A program made the translations under genes and the position numbers. Below are positions 41,887-51,381 of a stretch of DNA of 64,000 nucleotides, in pieces (the first letter of the stretch is position 1; every line of letters starts with the position of its first letter). Source of the DNA: Myroides profundi (GTDB lineage: Bacteria; Bacteroidota; Bacteroidia; Flavobacteriales; Flavobacteriaceae); contig NZ_CP010817.1 of NCBI RefSeq assembly GCF_000833025.1, positions 2,232,001 through 2,296,000 on the forward strand, in the 5' to 3' direction. The notes beneath the pieces were generated by a model. It saw nothing but the letters and a program-made list of their open reading frames with translations. It had not been told where the DNA came from and ran no database searches.

Positions 41887-42759
41887 TTATCGTAAAATCA
41901 GTTCAGAGAATTTAGATGCTCCTGTTCTAAGAATATCAGCAGTTACTTCTTCTAGTTGATTTGAATTAATCAATTGATATAGTTCATTTTCTTGGTTACT
42001 TAATGTATCATATAATTCTAGATACTTCTCATCAATACCTTTATACTGATCTATAACTAGATAATGCTTATTCTGTTCAGGATATTCTACTAATTGCTTA
42101 GAAAAATCATTTAATCTAAAGTTTAAGCTTTCTAGTTCAGATATATCTTTCTGAATAGTATCTATTGTTCTAGTCGAATTAATATCAATACACTTTACAC
42201 TATAAATAGATCCATTTCCTCCTATCCCATTTAATTTATAATCAAAAAATAAGGAAGGAATTACCTTCTTTTCAATCTTATAGTCAATATCTATGATGTC
42301 TTCTAGAGGTTCTCTAAAGTAACTATTAATACGATTATAAAACACCTCATCTTTTTTGTTACTCTTAGTACTTGTCCTCAAGTCACCTATATATTTCTCA
42401 TAGAATTTACTAAAGAAAGCTGCATCTATATTCATATTTAATTCAACTGGTTTGTCAAATTGAATCATTCCGTTATTATAAACTGCTAAACGATCTAAGT
42501 ACTTCTTTAAAATATTAGTATTCTCTTCAATAAATAAATCTTCCTTAGCATTTAGTTCCAAAACTTCACTAATCTTCTTTATATTGAAATTTAATAGTTT
42601 ACTCTTATTGTCATAGAATCTAGTAATAAAACTAATCTTTGATTCAGAAAACTTATAAAACACATTATTGGTTGAAGAAACCGCTATTAGTCCAATAACA
42701 ATATTCTCCCTAGACAAGGAGTTATTAAAGTATCTAATTAAACTGTAATACGATTTCAT
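41887..42759 (-). CDS. DUF3037-type partner of HipA-like kinase
   Basis: 290-aa soluble protein. The N-terminus YSLIRYFNNSLSRENIVIGL follows the DUF3037 pattern (Y-S-x-x-R-Y ... N-V/I-G-x-x). The rest is a long helical region without recognised domain. Its first four bases overlap the end of the upstream kinase-like gene (ATGA), so the two proteins are made together, a pairing seen in other genomes for DUF3037 and HipA-like genes. Both genes are visibly more AT-rich than their neighbours. Function unknown; family assignment is moderate because only the N-terminus is recognised. Confidence 0.7.
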   Translation of the reverse strand: MKSYYSLIRYFNNSLSRENIVIGLIAVSSTNNVFYKFSESKISFITRFYDNKSKLLNFNIKKISEVLELNAKEDLFIEENTNILKKYLDRLAVYNNGMIQFDKPVELNMNIDAAFFSKFYEKYIGDLRTSTKSNKKDEVFYNRINSYFREPLEDIIDIDYKIEKKVIPSLFFDYKLNGIGGNGSIYSVKCIDINSTRTIDTIQKDISELESLNFRLNDFSKQLVEYPEQNKHYLVIDQYKGIDEKYLELYDTLSNQENELYQLINSNQLEEVTADILRTGASKFSELILR

Positions 42760-43583
42760 TTTAATAGTTTGTTTAATATGTTGGAAATTCTAGTATTTCG
42801 TTCTTGATTACTAAGTATCTCTATTATTTTAAGCTTACCCGCCTTACTCAGTCCTACTTTTGACGGAAGGCTATCTAACACCTCTGGCAAGACCACTAGT
42901 GTTGTGTTAATTTTTTCAATAATTCTACTATTGAATTTTGAAAGTACTTCATTCTCAGCAAAATTACAAATCTTTTTGGTGAATTTTGAAGCAATTAACA
43001 TATTTACAAGACTGACATCCATTACATTAATTTTCAACCCTTTATAGTTAGTTTGATTACCAAAAAGTTGTGTATGATCAATAGCAACAAAATCTATTTT
43101 TCCTTGATCCTCAACTAACAAAAGGTTCGGATTATTGATTCTACGATCTCTATTAGCTAACCATACATCACAAAAGGCTATATCCAAAAATTTATAGGGA
43201 TCTAAGTATTGATTAAAATCATTCTTATTAGATAGAACTAAGTTGTGGTAATCTAGTTCTGTCTGACTATTAATCTCTTTAGAACCTATAACAAACAACT
43301 CTTCGATATCAAACTGACTATATTTAGATATCATATTATTGGTGATCAAATATTCTTGAAGTAACCTATTCTCAATTTTTATTATCTTTATTTCTGGTAC
43401 TTTTATACCCCAAATCTTATAAACCTGATTCCCTATCAATTCATTAATAATATCTTCTAATGGAGGATGAATCTTAAAAATAGTTTTTGCATAATAGATA
43501 TCAGCATCAGTGCCTAATATTTTAATAGGAATACTATTCGTTTCTAATATCTCCAGAATCTGTATAGCGCCAATTACCTCCAT
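42756..43583 (-). CDS. HipA-like protein kinase (stand-alone)
   Basis: 275-aa protein resembling the HipA-like kinase family (PF20613 type), not full HipA. Recognisable kinase elements: Lys33 in YYAKTIFKI (ATP lysine), the catalytic loop DVWLANRDRRINNPNLL with Asp146 and Asn151, and VAIDHTQLFG with metal-binding Asp169. There is no HipB-like HTH antitoxin gene; instead the DUF3037 gene overlaps by four bases. It could phosphorylate a translation factor like HipA, or something quite different. Probably acquired (AT-rich, isolated from neighbours by terminators). Confidence 0.8.
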   Translation of the reverse strand: MEVIGAIQILEILETNSIPIKILGTDADIYYAKTIFKIHPPLEDIINELIGNQVYKIWGIKVPEIKIIKIENRLLQEYLITNNMISKYSQFDIEELFVIGSKEINSQTELDYHNLVLSNKNDFNQYLDPYKFLDIAFCDVWLANRDRRINNPNLLLVEDQGKIDFVAIDHTQLFGNQTNYKGLKINVMDVSLVNMLIASKFTKKICNFAENEVLSKFNSRIIEKINTTLVVLPEVLDSLPSKVGLSKAGKLKIIEILSNQERNTRISNILNKLLK

Positions 43584-43818
43584 ATCAATTCAGTATTTAT
43601 TTCGTTTTATTAGCCTTATTTATACCACTTAATACACCGCTTATATGTAAATTTAACCTATAAAACAGATACTTACCAAAAAAATAGATGTATATATTAT
43701 ATTTTTAAAAGAATGCCTCTTTACAATCAACTGTTTATACAATATAAACACATTCTTAAAACACTTTTAAATTACAACTAGGCAAAATAAACTACCTTTA
43801 CCCCCTAATTAATCTACA

Positions 43819-44658
43819 ATGTCTACACACAAGGTAATTAAAGCCAAACAATTTGATCAAGATGTACCTATTGAATTCTTTATGCTAGAAGACAATAGTC
43901 ATCTATTCAACTTTGATTACCACTATCAATGTAACTTCTATCAGATCTACTGGTTTACCCAAACCAAGGAGACAACACAGAAAGTTGACTTTGAGTCCTA
44001 CCCTATCTCTGATGATCAGATATGGGTCATCTATCCCGGGCAAATGCACAATATTAACCCTGACGGGGTAAAGGGGTATTTTATTTCTGTCAATAAGGAT
44101 TTCTTTAACCGCATTCTCGCCAAAGAATTTAACGAACACAAGTTTAGATTTAATCCTCCCTTATGGTTTGAGTTATCAGAAGATAAAAAAGAAGTCTTTA
44201 AAGCAATCATGTTTTTATTCCAACAAGAATGGGATACACAGAAACGAACTTATATACTAGAGAAGTACCTCAATATCTATATTTCCCATATTCAAGGCTT
44301 AAAAGAGCTCTCACAGGACAATCTTCTTATAGATACTAGAGTACTAAAATTATTAGAGTTGGTGGAAGAAAACTATACTGTCCACCACCCTACTGCTTTC
44401 TATGCTGATAAAATAGCATTATCTGTAAAGCGAATGAATGAACTCGTAGTAAAGGCTACTGACTATACACTTAATCAACACATTCACAACAGAATACTTC
44501 TAGAAGCAAAGAGACTAATAGGATATTCTGACTTGAATATCCAAGAGATTTCAGCCGAATTAGGCTTTAGTGAGGTCAACTATTTTAACCGCTTCTTTAA
44601 AAAAAGTACAGGTTTGGCTCCATTAGCTTTTAGAGAAAATGTGAAAAAAGTCCAATAA
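43819..44658 (+). CDS. AraC-family transcriptional regulator
   Basis: 279 aa: N-terminal cupin-like sensor domain (residues about 20-140, WVIYPGQMHNINPDGVKGYF) and a C-terminal double HTH (YADKIALSVKRMNELVVKAT, then LNIQEISAELGFSEVNYFNR near 235). It lies 66 bases before the Bcr-type efflux gene in the same direction and probably regulates it. Effector unknown. Confidence 0.9.
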   Translation: MSTHKVIKAKQFDQDVPIEFFMLEDNSHLFNFDYHYQCNFYQIYWFTQTKETTQKVDFESYPISDDQIWVIYPGQMHNINPDGVKGYFISVNKDFFNRILAKEFNEHKFRFNPPLWFELSEDKKEVFKAIMFLFQQEWDTQKRTYILEKYLNIYISHIQGLKELSQDNLLIDTRVLKLLELVEENYTVHHPTAFYADKIALSVKRMNELVVKATDYTLNQHIHNRILLEAKRLIGYSDLNIQEISAELGFSEVNYFNRFFKKSTGLAPLAFRENVKKVQ

Positions 44659-44724
44659 GAGTACTTGTTTTGCCAAGGTCTAAGTGAATCAACAGGTTTA
44701 CTTTTGCCCCATCAAAATATCAAT

Positions 44725-45909
44725 ATGAATAAGTTAACAAAAGCTCAGTTTATAGTCGTGATTATTTTATCATTACTATCTGCTATCGAACCTTTTAGTA
44801 TAGATCTGTACTTACCTGGTTTCTTAAAAATCTCACAGACCTTTAATACAGATCTAAAAAATGTACAGTTGTCCCTTTCTTTCTTTTTAGGAGGATTTGC
44901 TGCAGGACAGCTATTTTGGGGAATTATCTCTGATCGCTATGGTCGTAAACTTCCGACTATTGCCTCTTTAATCATCTTTATTCTAGCATCAGTAGCCTGT
45001 ATCTATGCAGAGACCATAGAACAGTTCTGGGCAGCTCGATTCTTTCAAGCTTTTGCAGGATGTGCAGGAGTAGTTATCGCTCGTGCCGTAGTGAATGAAT
45101 ACTATTCTGCTGACCAGAGTATGAATGTCTTCTCTCTACTAGCTATCATAGCAGGAGTAGCACCTATCGTAGGTCCTATCGCTGGTAACTTTCTGATCAG
45201 TCATTTCGTATGGCAATCTACTTTCGTTACTTTAGTGATATTAGGTATCATCTGCCTATTAGCTGTTATCATCTTCTTGCCAGAAACACGTATTGTCACA
45301 GAGAAAAAAGATGTTAACCTTATGGCAGACTTTAAAGAAATAGTACAAAATAACGTCTTTGTCAAATATACATTGATTGGAAGTTTAACCTATAGTATCT
45401 TAATGATCTACCTAGCCAATGCCCCTTACCTTATTATGGAGTATGGAGGAATGTCTTCAGATATGTTTAGTGGTATATTTGCTTTTAATGCTATCGGTTT
45501 AATCCTTGGGGCATGGCTGGCAAACTCTGTATTCTCTCGCTGGTGGACTGTAGAACAAATCGTAAAATACACCGTGTATTTCGGTATTGCTTGGACAGTA
45601 GCCTTCTTAGTTATGTGTGTGCTAAAAGAGCCTATTGAAGCCTTATTAGTTCCGTTGTTCTTCATTGTACTAACTCTTGGAGTACTATTCCCTACAACTA
45701 CTAAATTAGCCTTAGCACCATTCACTACTAATAGTGGATCTGCGTCAGCTCTACTAGGTACTTTACAACTGCTATTTACCTTTATCATATCAGCCGTGAC
45801 TAACTTAATCCCTGCTGACATCATGACCTTGACTGCTTATTCTTTACTTGCATGTCATCTGTTATATCTAGGATGTTATCTGATTAAAGAGAAAAATAAT
45901 ACTAATTAA
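44725..45909 (+). CDS. MFS drug efflux transporter, Bcr/CflA family
   Basis: 394 aa from the ATG at 44725 (MNKLTKAQFIVVI). Twelve transmembrane helices with the MFS loop 2-3 motif GIISDRYGRKLPT near residue 69 and the drug-transporter hallmark SIDLYLPGF near 25. A consensus -7 element TACTTTTG (44699-44706) gives it its own promoter besides any read-through from the AraC gene. Exports drugs with proton antiport; specificity unknown. Confidence 0.92.
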   Translation: MNKLTKAQFIVVIILSLLSAIEPFSIDLYLPGFLKISQTFNTDLKNVQLSLSFFLGGFAAGQLFWGIISDRYGRKLPTIASLIIFILASVACIYAETIEQFWAARFFQAFAGCAGVVIARAVVNEYYSADQSMNVFSLLAIIAGVAPIVGPIAGNFLISHFVWQSTFVTLVILGIICLLAVIIFLPETRIVTEKKDVNLMADFKEIVQNNVFVKYTLIGSLTYSILMIYLANAPYLIMEYGGMSSDMFSGIFAFNAIGLILGAWLANSVFSRWWTVEQIVKYTVYFGIAWTVAFLVMCVLKEPIEALLVPLFFIVLTLGVLFPTTTKLALAPFTTNSGSASALLGTLQLLFTFIISAVTNLIPADIMTLTAYSLLACHLLYLGCYLIKEKNNTN

Positions 45910-45938
45910 TTCAAATCAATTATCACATTTATATAGTA

Positions 45939-45980
45939 AAAGCGACTCAACTTAAAAAAGTTGAGTCGCTTTTGTTTTTT
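45939..45980 (+). terminator. Terminator of MFS gene
   Basis: AAGCGACTCAACTT / AAGTTGAGTCGCTT with a four-base loop and T-run. Confidence 0.87.
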
Positions 45981-46133
45981 ATCCAATATAGCTAACTTAC
46001 TAGGTTTTGTAAAACAAGCCACTTTTCCTCTACTTTTAAGTAAATGAGCAATGTATCACCTATCCAATAAATAAAGTAAAATCGCAATGTCAAGTTATGG
46101 TTATGCTTGCTCCTCAGTCTTTATTCTACATAA

Positions 46134-46150
46134 AAAGTTTACTATATTTG
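46134..46150 (+). promoter_or_regulatory. Promoter of XRE-cupin regulator with possible operator half-site
   Basis: -7 element TATATTTG (46143-46150). Directly upstream and overlapping lies AAAGTTTACT (46134-46143); its reverse complement AGTAAACTTT is the centre of the palindrome at 50003-50028, consistent with autoregulation. Confidence 0.45.
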
Positions 46151-46169
46151 TTTTTAAACTAAAGAAGAA

Positions 46170-46748
46170 ATGGACAATTACCTAATTGGTATAGGCAAGA
46201 AATTAAAAGAAATTAGAAAGGCAAATAAGTACACTATTAACCAAATCGCTTCTAAAGCTGAAGTTAGTAATGGGCTAATTTCAAAAATTGAGAACGGAAG
46301 AACCATTCCTTCACTACCTGTATTATTAACCATAATACAAGCTTTAGACGTAGAGATAGGAGAGTTTTTTAAGACTATTCCTGTTGTAGGTAAGAGCAAT
46401 TATATCCTGTGTAAAAAAGAAGACTATAACACTATAGAAAAAGAAGAGCAAGCTGTTGGCTTTGAATACCGTTCTATCTTTTCAAAACAATTAAATTCTT
46501 GTGGATTCGAAACCGTATTACTAGAGGTAAAACCTAATTCTAAGAGAGATAAAGTAGAGACTGACGCCTTTGAATTTAAATACATTATCTCTGGAGAGTG
46601 TACCTATATCATTGGAGAAGACGAAGTTTTAGTACAGAGTGGAGATTCCATACTCTTTGATGGTAGAATACCACACGTACCCATTAATAAAGGAACCGAA
46701 ACTTGTCTTATGTTAGTCGTTTACTTATTCTATGATAAAAACGATTAA
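46170..46748 (+). CDS. XRE-family regulator with C-terminal cupin
   Basis: 192 aa: HTH_3 DNA-binding domain at residues 8-62 (INQIASKAEVSNGLISKIEN) and a small-molecule-binding cupin at about 110-185 (KYIISGECTYIIGEDEVLVQ, GDSILFDGRIPHVPIN). Regulators of this type usually control adjacent catabolic genes. Here the adjacent, convergent operon and its divergent neighbour encode a phosphonate pathway, so a phosphonate or an intermediate is the probable effector (inference). Confidence 0.9.
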   Translation: MDNYLIGIGKKLKEIRKANKYTINQIASKAEVSNGLISKIENGRTIPSLPVLLTIIQALDVEIGEFFKTIPVVGKSNYILCKKEDYNTIEKEEQAVGFEYRSIFSKQLNSCGFETVLLEVKPNSKRDKVETDAFEFKYIISGECTYIIGEDEVLVQSGDSILFDGRIPHVPINKGTETCLMLVVYLFYDKND

Positions 46749-46763
46749 GAAATATGATCTATA

Positions 46764-46800
46764 AAAAAAGGGATAATACAGCCGTATTATCCCTTTCTTA
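46764..46800. terminator. Bidirectional terminator
   Basis: AAAGGGATAATAC / GTATTATCCCTTT, 13-bp stem with four-base loop between convergent genes. Confidence 0.87.
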
Positions 46801-46816
46801 TTCACACACTTACTAT

Positions 46817-47500
46817 TTAGATCCACTCTCTAATATCCGTTAATTTATCAACGATATGAGTGGGATTAGCCGTTTTTAATAATTCCCTATTTTGAGCACC
46901 TGTAAGCACGCCTACTACATAACCACAATTAGCGTTATGTCCTTCTTCTATATCGATAATCGAGTCACCTGCCTTTAATACATATTTAGCATCTACGATA
47001 TCGAACTGTTTCATTGCCTTATTTATCATTTCGGGAGATGGACGTCCTATTTCTACATCATCCGCCGTAATCAATGCATCCACTGTATCACCCACTTTCC
47101 AGTTAAGTTTATTCAGCAGTTTATTAGCCGTTTTACTATCATATCCCGTATTTAATACAACCTTAATTCCTTTAGATTTTAATAAGTCAAAAAGAGATTG
47201 CATCCCTTCATACGTTTGTACAGGATAAGTATTATAGGCATTCTCTAAGTGTTTTTTAAAGTTTTTAAATATTAAATTAGCCTGTTCATCCACCTCTTTT
47301 TCAGTTGTACACGCTGTTAGAATATCTTTGATTGCTTGGCACTTTTCTTTTCCTGCACCATATTGTAAAGTTTGTTCCAATGTTACTTCATAGCCCATCT
47401 CATTAATTGAGTCACAAACTGTTTTATACACTAAATTATCTTCATTCACTGTAGTTCCTGCCATATCAAAAACTACCATTTGTATTTCTTTCATAATCAT
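46817..47500 (-). CDS. Phosphonatase-like HAD hydrolase (TIGR03351 type)
   Basis: 227-aa HAD-superfamily hydrolase. Motif I is FDMAGTTV with Ala at the D+2 place, the mark of the phosphonatase branch (ordinary HAD phosphatases have Asp). Motif II is VLNTGYDS near residue 116, and motif III/IV is KAGDSIIDIEEGHNAN near 176. Likely cleaves the C-P bond of a phosphonoaldehyde such as phosphonoacetaldehyde. It starts directly after the stop of the TIGR03364 oxidoreductase gene (ATG at 47500, or 47494). Third gene of the operon. Substrate inferred from the cluster. Confidence 0.87.
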   Translation of the reverse strand: MIMKEIQMVVFDMAGTTVNEDNLVYKTVCDSINEMGYEVTLEQTLQYGAGKEKCQAIKDILTACTTEKEVDEQANLIFKNFKKHLENAYNTYPVQTYEGMQSLFDLLKSKGIKVVLNTGYDSKTANKLLNKLNWKVGDTVDALITADDVEIGRPSPEMINKAMKQFDIVDAKYVLKAGDSIIDIEEGHNANCGYVVGVLTGAQNRELLKTANPTHIVDKLTDIREWI

Positions 47501-48646
47501 TTAAAATATACTATTAATAACTTGCTTTGAATAGCCTGCACTACCCGTCATTCCTTTTCCACCGATTCCGGTAATAATATGAATATGCTGACCTATCATA
47601 GTATTAAATATATCCGCGTTTTTACATTGAGAATAAACTCCTGCCCACGAATCCCTAATCTGATAAGTTGGCAAATCCACAATCTTTTTAGCCTCCTGAA
47701 TCATAAAGTCATTTATCTCCTGTTTTATATCGAATCCCAATTCATCTATATCATTAACATCCGAATACTCATGTGAGTCACCTATAATCACAGAGCCATC
47801 TGCCGCTTGTTTAAACAGGATATGCACTCCCCATTTTTTCTGAAGAGAGTCTAAAGGTTCACTTGCTTTAATTTTCGCAAAAGAAGGACACTCATAAAAA
47901 GCCTCATACCTTCTGATAGACCACCCTGTTAGAACAGAACCCTTTAACTCATAATTACGCTGAGCTACTGTCTGCATCATCTGTAGCTTAGTCACCTCCA
48001 TATCACTCTGCGCAAACACTTTAGGGAACAACGTCTTAAACTCTGATCCACAGCATATAATTACTTTAGCTGCGATTAGTATTTCACCTGAAGCTGTTAT
48101 TACTGACACTCCATCATTGCCCTCTTCACAATTCACCACTGGAGTTAAATATGAAAATTCTACATCTAACGTCTCTTGCATATACTGGTGTAAGCGATAA
48201 ATCATAGTACGTGGCTCTACTGTCACTTCCTCTGGAAAGAATAACCCACCTATGACATAAGATTCCTTCACTCCTGGGTAACGAGATAAGCACTCTTGTT
48301 TAGTTAAAAGCATAGACTCGTAACTATTTGACTGATTAATCTTATTTAATTCTTCTAATAGAGTTAATTCTTCTTCGTTAGACGCTAGATAGATAGAACC
48401 ATTATTTCGCACCGAAATATCAAATACACTTTGAATCTCCTTATAAATCTGTAAACTCTCCCTTCCATAATTTTGCCATTTTGTATCCATTCCTGATGGT
48501 ACTACTTGACCAAAGTTTCGTACAGTCGCACTCACTGGTTGTTTATCCTTTTCTACTACTAATACTTTCAACCCTTTCTGAGCGGCGTGAAAAGCGTGAA
48601 AGGTTCCCAATACTCCCCCTCCTACTACGATTAAATCATATTTCAT
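47501..48646 (-). CDS. TIGR03364-type FAD-dependent oxidoreductase (HpnW-like)
   Basis: 381-aa DAO-family flavoenzyme. FAD motif VGGGVLGTFHAFHAAQKG near residue 8, then SATVRNFGQVVPSG near 39, the segment that distinguishes the TIGR03364 family associated with phosphonate catabolism. C-terminal ITGIGGKGMTGSAG completes the FAD site. Probably oxidises an aminoalkylphosphonate at its amino carbon to an aldehyde, which the following HAD enzyme would hydrolyse. Adjacent genes support this; the exact substrate is not shown. Confidence 0.87.
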   Translation of the reverse strand: MKYDLIVVGGGVLGTFHAFHAAQKGLKVLVVEKDKQPVSATVRNFGQVVPSGMDTKWQNYGRESLQIYKEIQSVFDISVRNNGSIYLASNEEELTLLEELNKINQSNSYESMLLTKQECLSRYPGVKESYVIGGLFFPEEVTVEPRTMIYRLHQYMQETLDVEFSYLTPVVNCEEGNDGVSVITASGEILIAAKVIICCGSEFKTLFPKVFAQSDMEVTKLQMMQTVAQRNYELKGSVLTGWSIRRYEAFYECPSFAKIKASEPLDSLQKKWGVHILFKQAADGSVIIGDSHEYSDVNDIDELGFDIKQEINDFMIQEAKKIVDLPTYQIRDSWAGVYSQCKNADIFNTMIGQHIHIITGIGGKGMTGSAGYSKQVINSIF

Positions 48647-48659
48647 ATCTATTTTATTT

Positions 48660-49946
48660 TTATACAGTTACATTACTCAATTTTGTTTTTCGAATAACTT
48701 GCTTTTCGAAAAACCATATCGACACTAAAGACAGAATCAATATTGCTATTGCAGATTCTATATTTAAATTAATGAAGAATGTACTCCAGTTCTGTCTAAA
48801 GCCTACAAACTCTTTTATTAATAACACAGTGACACTACCTAAATACCCCAGCGAATCGGCTAGATAAAATAGAAACCCTACATTGCCATTAAACTTTAGT
48901 AATGCTACTAGTCTCTCGAATACCAAACAGTGAAACAGGATGTATGGCAAATAAACCCCAATACCTGATACTACCATCCACGTTATCGCTGATACATGGC
49001 GCTCTCTAAAGAGAATTGTTGTTATTAACATCATTATCGCGCCGAATATCGTCAGATACATTCCTAAGTTAAAAGCCTTTCTATTATTCTTAATCAGCAC
49101 ACTACTCGCTGCTATAATTAATACTATGATGGCTACAGGAACTTCCGTTAGCGTGATTAATTTTGGCGCTTCTGACGTCCCTTGTTCTTCCCAAAACTCT
49201 ACTACGAAATTATCTCTAAAGTCACGTACAATAGTCAATACGATGTAAATCAACACAAGACTTAAATACCCCAAGCCATTCTGTTTTAAGAACGCCATTC
49301 GCTCCTTTTTATACATTGGTTTGCGTTCAGCACGGGCTTCTACATCACTACTAGAGGGTCCTTTACACTTATTCATAATAAATGCACAACTCAAAAATAT
49401 AGGGAAGAATAGCAATCCTGTCAGAAATGGCATATCATACTCACTCACATAAAAATTCTCCATTAAGATTAACCCCACACTCTTTACAAATCCAGTAGAG
49501 AAGATAAACGTCGCACTTAATGCTGCGGCTAATAATTCTGTGTTTTTTCGCCCCTCTATATATGAGAAGACTATTCCGAAAATCATCCCTAGTGGAAGTC
49601 CATTTAAGAATAGAGCTATAAACTTTAAATGCGGTGGCAGAATAGAGAATAGTCCCAACATAGCTAACCCAAAAGTAGTTGCTCCGATTAACCAATACAG
49701 TCTACTACTCTTAGTCATCTCTGAAATAATTTTAATCCCAATAACTTTTGAAATCATATATCCAAAAACCTGACTAATCACTAAAATAGTTTTAGGATCT
49801 ACATTGCTCATCACTTCCATATCATCATACTGTCCTGCCAAAAATGATTTACGCACAGCATACATTCCTGTATAACACAAAAAGACAGAAAACAACAACA
49901 AACAAGTTTCTACTTTTTTACTATTCTTAAACTTATACAACTCCAT
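48660..49946 (-). CDS. DUF5690 family MFS-like transporter
   Basis: 428-aa membrane protein with about 12 helices and the DUF5690 opening FSVFLCYTGMYAVRKSFLAG near residue 18, similar to glycerol-3-phosphate/hexose-phosphate antiporters of the MFS. Typical segments LNGLPLGMIFGIVFSYIEGR near 115 and a central cytoplasmic loop. First gene of the minus operon with the oxidoreductase 13 bases downstream. In this context it would import a phosphonate (inference). Confidence 0.85.
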   Translation of the reverse strand: MELYKFKNSKKVETCLLLFSVFLCYTGMYAVRKSFLAGQYDDMEVMSNVDPKTILVISQVFGYMISKVIGIKIISEMTKSSRLYWLIGATTFGLAMLGLFSILPPHLKFIALFLNGLPLGMIFGIVFSYIEGRKNTELLAAALSATFIFSTGFVKSVGLILMENFYVSEYDMPFLTGLLFFPIFLSCAFIMNKCKGPSSSDVEARAERKPMYKKERMAFLKQNGLGYLSLVLIYIVLTIVRDFRDNFVVEFWEEQGTSEAPKLITLTEVPVAIIVLIIAASSVLIKNNRKAFNLGMYLTIFGAIMMLITTILFRERHVSAITWMVVSGIGVYLPYILFHCLVFERLVALLKFNGNVGFLFYLADSLGYLGSVTVLLIKEFVGFRQNWSTFFINLNIESAIAILILSLVSIWFFEKQVIRKTKLSNVTV

Positions 49947-50002
49947 CGTATTGTAATTTTATTATTTGTAAACAAAACTAACGGAAACAAAGTAGTCATA
50001 TA

Positions 50003-50028
50003 TTAACTAAAAGTAAACTTTCAGTTAA
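50003..50028. promoter_or_regulatory. 26-bp palindrome in divergent phosphonate promoter region, candidate operator
   Basis: TTAACTAAAAGT and ACTTTCAGTTAA flank a central AA; the two 12-base arms are complementary except at one position. It lies in the 228-base gap between the DUF5690 operon and the dehydrogenase gene. The core AGTAAACTTT recurs in the promoter of the XRE-cupin regulator. Confidence 0.55.
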
Positions 50029-50174
50029 GTTTAAAACATCGTAATATCACTAAAAACAAAGAACATATATTTGCAATAGCTTTAAAAACAAGTAATACAA
50101 GTTTTTTTGAATTCTTTTAAAGCAGAATCAAAGTTAGCAATATAACAACACAAATATTTACAAATAGTAAAATT

Positions 50175-51257
50175 ATGAAACAAAAAACAGCCACCGCAAT
50201 GGTCTTTGACAACCAAACTAGAAATTTTAAATCTAGAGAAGTACAAATATGCCCTTCTAACCAAGAGGAAATAATTGTTCAGGTTGCTTACACCACTATC
50301 TGTAGTAGTGACTTACACACTTACTGCGGTAGGAGATCTCTAGATGCCCCTACTATATTAGGACACGAGATTATAGGTTACATCACACACCTTCCCCCGA
50401 TGACTACTACCGATTATACAGGAACCCCTATTAATGAGGGTGACTTAATCACATGGTGTATATATGCCTATGATTCTGAAGATGCCATTGCATTAGAAGG
50501 ATACCCTCAGAAATCAGCTTCATTATATAAGTATGGTCACCATCCATTTTCTAATACAGAATTAAACGGTGGATTCGCTACCCATTGTATTCTTAAGAAA
50601 GGAACAGCTATATTTAAACTCCCTACACACCTAACACTATATGAAGCTACTCCTCTTAATTGTAGCCATGCGACTATAGCGGGGGCTATGCGATTAGCTG
50701 GCGATGTAAAAGACAAAACGATACTGGTATACGGTGCAGGTATGCTAGGATTATCTGCTATTGCTATGTCTAAAGCACAAGGGGCTAAACATATTATCGT
50801 CTGTGATGTAAATGAAAAGCGTTTATCTACAGCTACTTTATTTGGAGCGACACATACCTTTCAGAGTACCCATGACACCGAGAGCATAAAACAGCAAATC
50901 GCTCAGCTAAAGATTAACGCAGTACTAGATACTACAGGTATTCCTGCTGTTATGGAACAGGGAATTGAACTATCAGCTATCGGCGCTACTAACGTCTGGA
51001 TAGGAGCCGTTTTTAATCAATCAGCTACACAAATCAATGCTGAAACTATAATCCGCAAGCTAATTACTATAAAGGGGTTACACAATTACACCCCTGATGA
51101 TTTAAAAAATGCAGTAGCTTTTTTGAGTCAGCACCACAACACTTTTCCTTTTAAAGATTTGGCAAAAAATGAATTTGCTCTCGAACAATTAGAAGAGGCT
51201 TTTGACTGTGCTAATAAAACGCAGCAGTACAGAGTAGGGATAAAAGCAACTCTTTGA
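50175..51257 (+). CDS. Zinc-binding dehydrogenase, phosphonate-associated (TIGR03366 type)
   Basis: 360-aa medium-chain alcohol dehydrogenase. Catalytic-zinc region TICSSDLHTYCGRR near residue 42 and LGHEIIGYI near 62; Rossmann motif LVYGAGMLGLSAIAMSKAQG near 188. The structural-zinc cysteine cluster is absent. Sequence features and neighbours fit the family annotated as phosphonate catabolism associated alcohol dehydrogenase. It is divergent to the DUF5690 operon and presumably oxidises or reduces an intermediate. Assigned from family memory and context. Confidence 0.82.
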   Translation: MKQKTATAMVFDNQTRNFKSREVQICPSNQEEIIVQVAYTTICSSDLHTYCGRRSLDAPTILGHEIIGYITHLPPMTTTDYTGTPINEGDLITWCIYAYDSEDAIALEGYPQKSASLYKYGHHPFSNTELNGGFATHCILKKGTAIFKLPTHLTLYEATPLNCSHATIAGAMRLAGDVKDKTILVYGAGMLGLSAIAMSKAQGAKHIIVCDVNEKRLSTATLFGATHTFQSTHDTESIKQQIAQLKINAVLDTTGIPAVMEQGIELSAIGATNVWIGAVFNQSATQINAETIIRKLITIKGLHNYTPDDLKNAVAFLSQHHNTFPFKDLAKNEFALEQLEEAFDCANKTQQYRVGIKATL

Positions 51258-51320
51258 ATCTAGTATCAATCTTAGTCAATTATTGTGAAAAAATTGACTA
51301 AAATCACTTCACTCCATATC

Positions 51321-51362
51321 AAAAAAAGCCTGATTTACAGTGTGAAAATCAGGATTTTTTAT
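51321..51362. terminator. Bidirectional terminator
   Basis: CCTGATTT (51329-51336) / AAATCAGG (51346-51353) with A7 before and T6 after. A second inverted repeat, TTAGTCAAT / ATTGACTAA, lies just upstream near 51277-51306. Confidence 0.85.
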
Positions 51363-51381
51363 AATCATATATAACGTTATT

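Noticed and set aside
42756..43583. Full-length HipA toxin of a HipBA system
   Set aside because: The protein is about 160 residues shorter than HipA, lacks its N-terminal domain, and no HipB gene is present.
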